Of a stretch of DNA of 31,687 nt, positions 30,286 to 31,687 are shown piece after piece; position 1 is the stretch's first letter, and every line of letters begins with the position of its first letter. The stretch covers positions 1-31,687 of the forward strand of contig CAJTMU010000025.1 of the NCBI GenBank assembly GCA_910577365.1, written 5' to 3'. The notes beneath the pieces are model-generated. The model was not told the origin of the DNA. It did not search any database and saw only the letters and a list, made by a program, of their open reading frames with translations. This DNA is from an uncultured Oscillospiraceae bacterium. GTDB taxonomy: Bacteria; Bacillota; Clostridia; Oscillospirales; Ruminococcaceae. A program made the translations under genes and the position numbers.

Positions 30286-30314
30286 TTGACTTTATTGGGC
30301 AGATATTGTATAAT
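30286..30314 (+). promoter_or_regulatory. Promoter of the citrate synthase gene
   Basis: TTGACT (30286-30291), a 17-base spacer and TATAAT (30309-30314). The divergent SpoIID-like gene begins at 30179 on the other strand, and the AT-rich 30180-30285 region serves both. Confidence 0.9.
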
Positions 30315-30358
30315 AGTAATATGTGAATTTGCGAAGATCACACCGCAAAGGACAGTTT

Positions 30359-30391
30359 ATGAAAAACGGAGGCGGCAGAAATGAATTTTGA
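30359..30391 (+). CDS. Possible 10-codon upstream ORF in the citrate synthase leader
   Basis: ATG 30359 has its own AAAGGA at 30347-30352 with 6-base spacing and reads MKNGGGRNEF before TGA 30389-30391. It is in a different frame and overlaps the citrate synthase start by 11 bases; the GGAGG site for citrate synthase lies inside it. It could couple or dampen translation of the main gene. Confidence 0.35.
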   Translation: MKNGGGRNEF

Positions 30392-31687
30392 AGAGCTGCG
30401 TTCTTCCTCCACACTGGATAAAATGTGTGAGGACTTTACTAAAAATACCATGATAGACAACTCTCTTTACGGAAAGTTCGGTGTTAAGCGCGGATTGAGA
30501 AATTCCGACGGCTCGGGAGTGGTCGCGGGAATAACCAATGTGTGCTGCGTGCACGGCTATGTAATAAGCGAGGGCGACAAGCAGCCTATTGAGGGTGAGC
30601 TTATTTACCGCGGTTACAGCGTGAAGGATCTTGTAAACGGAGTGCTTAAGGATACGCGTTTCGGCTATGAGGAGGTTGCTTACCTGCTGCTTTTCGGTAT
30701 GCTTCCGACGGAGGCTCAGCTTACTTCGTTCTGCTCACTTATCAGACAGTTCCGCGAGCTTCCCATGTATTTCAGCGAGGACGTTATTATACGCTGCCCC
30801 TCGCCTAATATTATGAATAAGATGGCTCAGGCAGTTCTGGCTCTTTACGGCTTTGACGACAATCCCGAAGATAAATCGGTGCAGAGCGAAATGATAAAGG
30901 CAATCTCAGTGATTTCCAAGCTGCCAGCAATCATGGTCGCGTCGTATCAGGCGATGAGGAGGTTCTACCACAACGATTCCATGGTAATGCACCCCTTCAA
31001 GGAGGATGAGAGCCTTGCGGAGAGCATCTTGTCAACGCTGCGCGACGACAGAAGCTATACGCCTGAGGAGGCTCACCTGCTCGACTTGTGCCTTATGCTT
31101 CATGCGGAGCACGGCGGCGGAAACAACTCCACATTTGCATGCCGTACGGTTTCTTCCTCGGGGACGGACGCGTATTCCGCCTATGCGGCGGCGATATGCT
31201 CACTCAAGGGGCCGCGTCATGGCGGTGCGAATATCAAGGTGATGGAAATGCTGGACTGCATTAAGGAGGGTGTTTCCGACTGGGACAATGACGGCGAGGT
31301 CAGCGATTTCCTGCACAGAATAATGCGCAAGCAAGAGGGCGACAGATCGGGACTTATTTACGGCATGGGACACGCCGTGTACACCTTGTCCGATCCTCGG
31401 GCAATGATTTTGAAAGAAAACGCCATGAATCTTGCCAAAGGCACGGAGTTTGAGGCGGAATTCCGCCTGCTTGACACCATTGAGCGCCTTACTCCCAATG
31501 TGTTTTCGGAGGAGCGCGGTGACATCAAGAATATATGCGCAAACGTTGATATGTATTCGGGATTGGTGTATAAAATGCTGAAGATCCCCGTAGAAATGTA
31601 TACGGCACTGTTTGCCTGTGCCAGAATGGCAGGCTGGTGCGCTCACAGAATGGAAGAGATGATAAACGGCAAGCGAATCATTCGTCC
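30381..31687 (+). CDS. gltA: Citrate synthase, 3'-truncated by window end
   Basis: The first 435 residues of a citrate synthase, lacking only a short tail. It condenses oxaloacetate and acetyl-CoA to citrate. Catalytic and binding segments are LMLHAEHGGGNNSTF (His in the HAEHG loop), LKGPRHGGAN, IYGMGHAVYTLSDPR (second catalytic His) and the Asp in NICANVDMYSG. No stop occurs before the edge. ATG 30381 follows GGAGG at 30368-30372. It has its own promoter, separate from the acn-icd unit about 7 kb upstream, which suggests separate but related control. The Si-type citrate synthase family is clear; the N-terminal extension of about 40 residues is common in Firmicutes members. Confidence 0.97.
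   Translation, partial: MNFEELRSSSTLDKMCEDFTKNTMIDNSLYGKFGVKRGLRNSDGSGVVAGITNVCCVHGYVISEGDKQPIEGELIYRGYSVKDLVNGVLKDTRFGYEEVAYLLLFGMLPTEAQLTSFCSLIRQFRELPMYFSEDVIIRCPSPNIMNKMAQAVLALYGFDDNPEDKSVQSEMIKAISVISKLPAIMVASYQAMRRFYHNDSMVMHPFKEDESLAESILSTLRDDRSYTPEEAHLLDLCLMLHAEHGGGNNSTFACRTVSSSGTDAYSAYAAAICSLKGPRHGGANIKVMEMLDCIKEGVSDWDNDGEVSDFLHRIMRKQEGDRSGLIYGMGHAVYTLSDPRAMILKENAMNLAKGTEFEAEFRLLDTIERLTPNVFSEERGDIKNICANVDMYSGLVYKMLKIPVEMYTALFACARMAGWCAHRMEEMINGKRIIR

Overview
The window looks like a chromosomal segment of a spore-forming Clostridia, probably of the Oscillospiraceae/Ruminococcus type. The reasons are SpoIIID, a SpoIID-family protein and a YlmC/YmxH-type protein, purine-rich ribosome binding sites, many near-consensus TTGACA-17-TATAAT promoters, Rex, an FMN riboswitch driving ribU, and mixed GC near 50% with AT-rich intergenic DNA. 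I saw no rRNA, tRNA, insertion sequence, prophage or CRISPR array.

Layout. 2-3206: 3' part of an ABC-F ATPase, an unrecognised gene and an S41-peptidase-like gene. 3541-6649: a tight five-gene run (DEDDh exonuclease, HAD phosphatase, membrane protein, two tandem GNAT paralogues). 6727-8998: a divergent adenylosuccinate-synthetase-like gene with a strong promoter and a perfect palindrome, followed by a LysR regulator. 9285-9575: YlmC/YmxH-like gene. 9728-11624: rpsB-tsf with a structured leader and a strong terminator. 11641-12807: MerR regulator with a duplicated C-terminal domain and a MerR-type promoter. 13162-14035: secreted protein with a PDTG-type C-terminal anchor. 14101-14397 (minus): spoIIID. 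14556-18219: PLP enzyme, CrtO-like protein, GNAT, YicC/YloC and an AAC(6')-like GNAT, mostly overlapping by ATGA. 18267-19505: second S41-like gene. 19555-21059: FMN riboswitch, ribU and a DUF5662-like gene. 21367-23503: methyl-accepting chemotaxis protein. 23693-28746: aconitase, two small unknown genes, isocitrate dehydrogenase and rex. 29217-30179 (minus): SpoIID-like protein. 30286-end: citrate synthase, cut by the window edge.

Citrate synthase, aconitase and an NADP-type isocitrate dehydrogenase together make 2-oxoglutarate from oxaloacetate and acetyl-CoA. No later TCA-cycle gene is visible here, so this reads as the biosynthetic oxidative branch feeding glutamate, with the NADH-sensing repressor Rex beside it.

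The most interesting points are a roughly 105-bp dispersed structured repeat found at 9109 and again at 21163; the PurA-like protein, which keeps its catalytic residues but has changed IMP-pocket positions; and a set of enzyme-family members with altered catalytic residues (an S41-like protein with Cys for Ser, a SpoIID-like protein with Leu for the catalytic Glu, and an ABC-F protein with a degenerate second ATP site).
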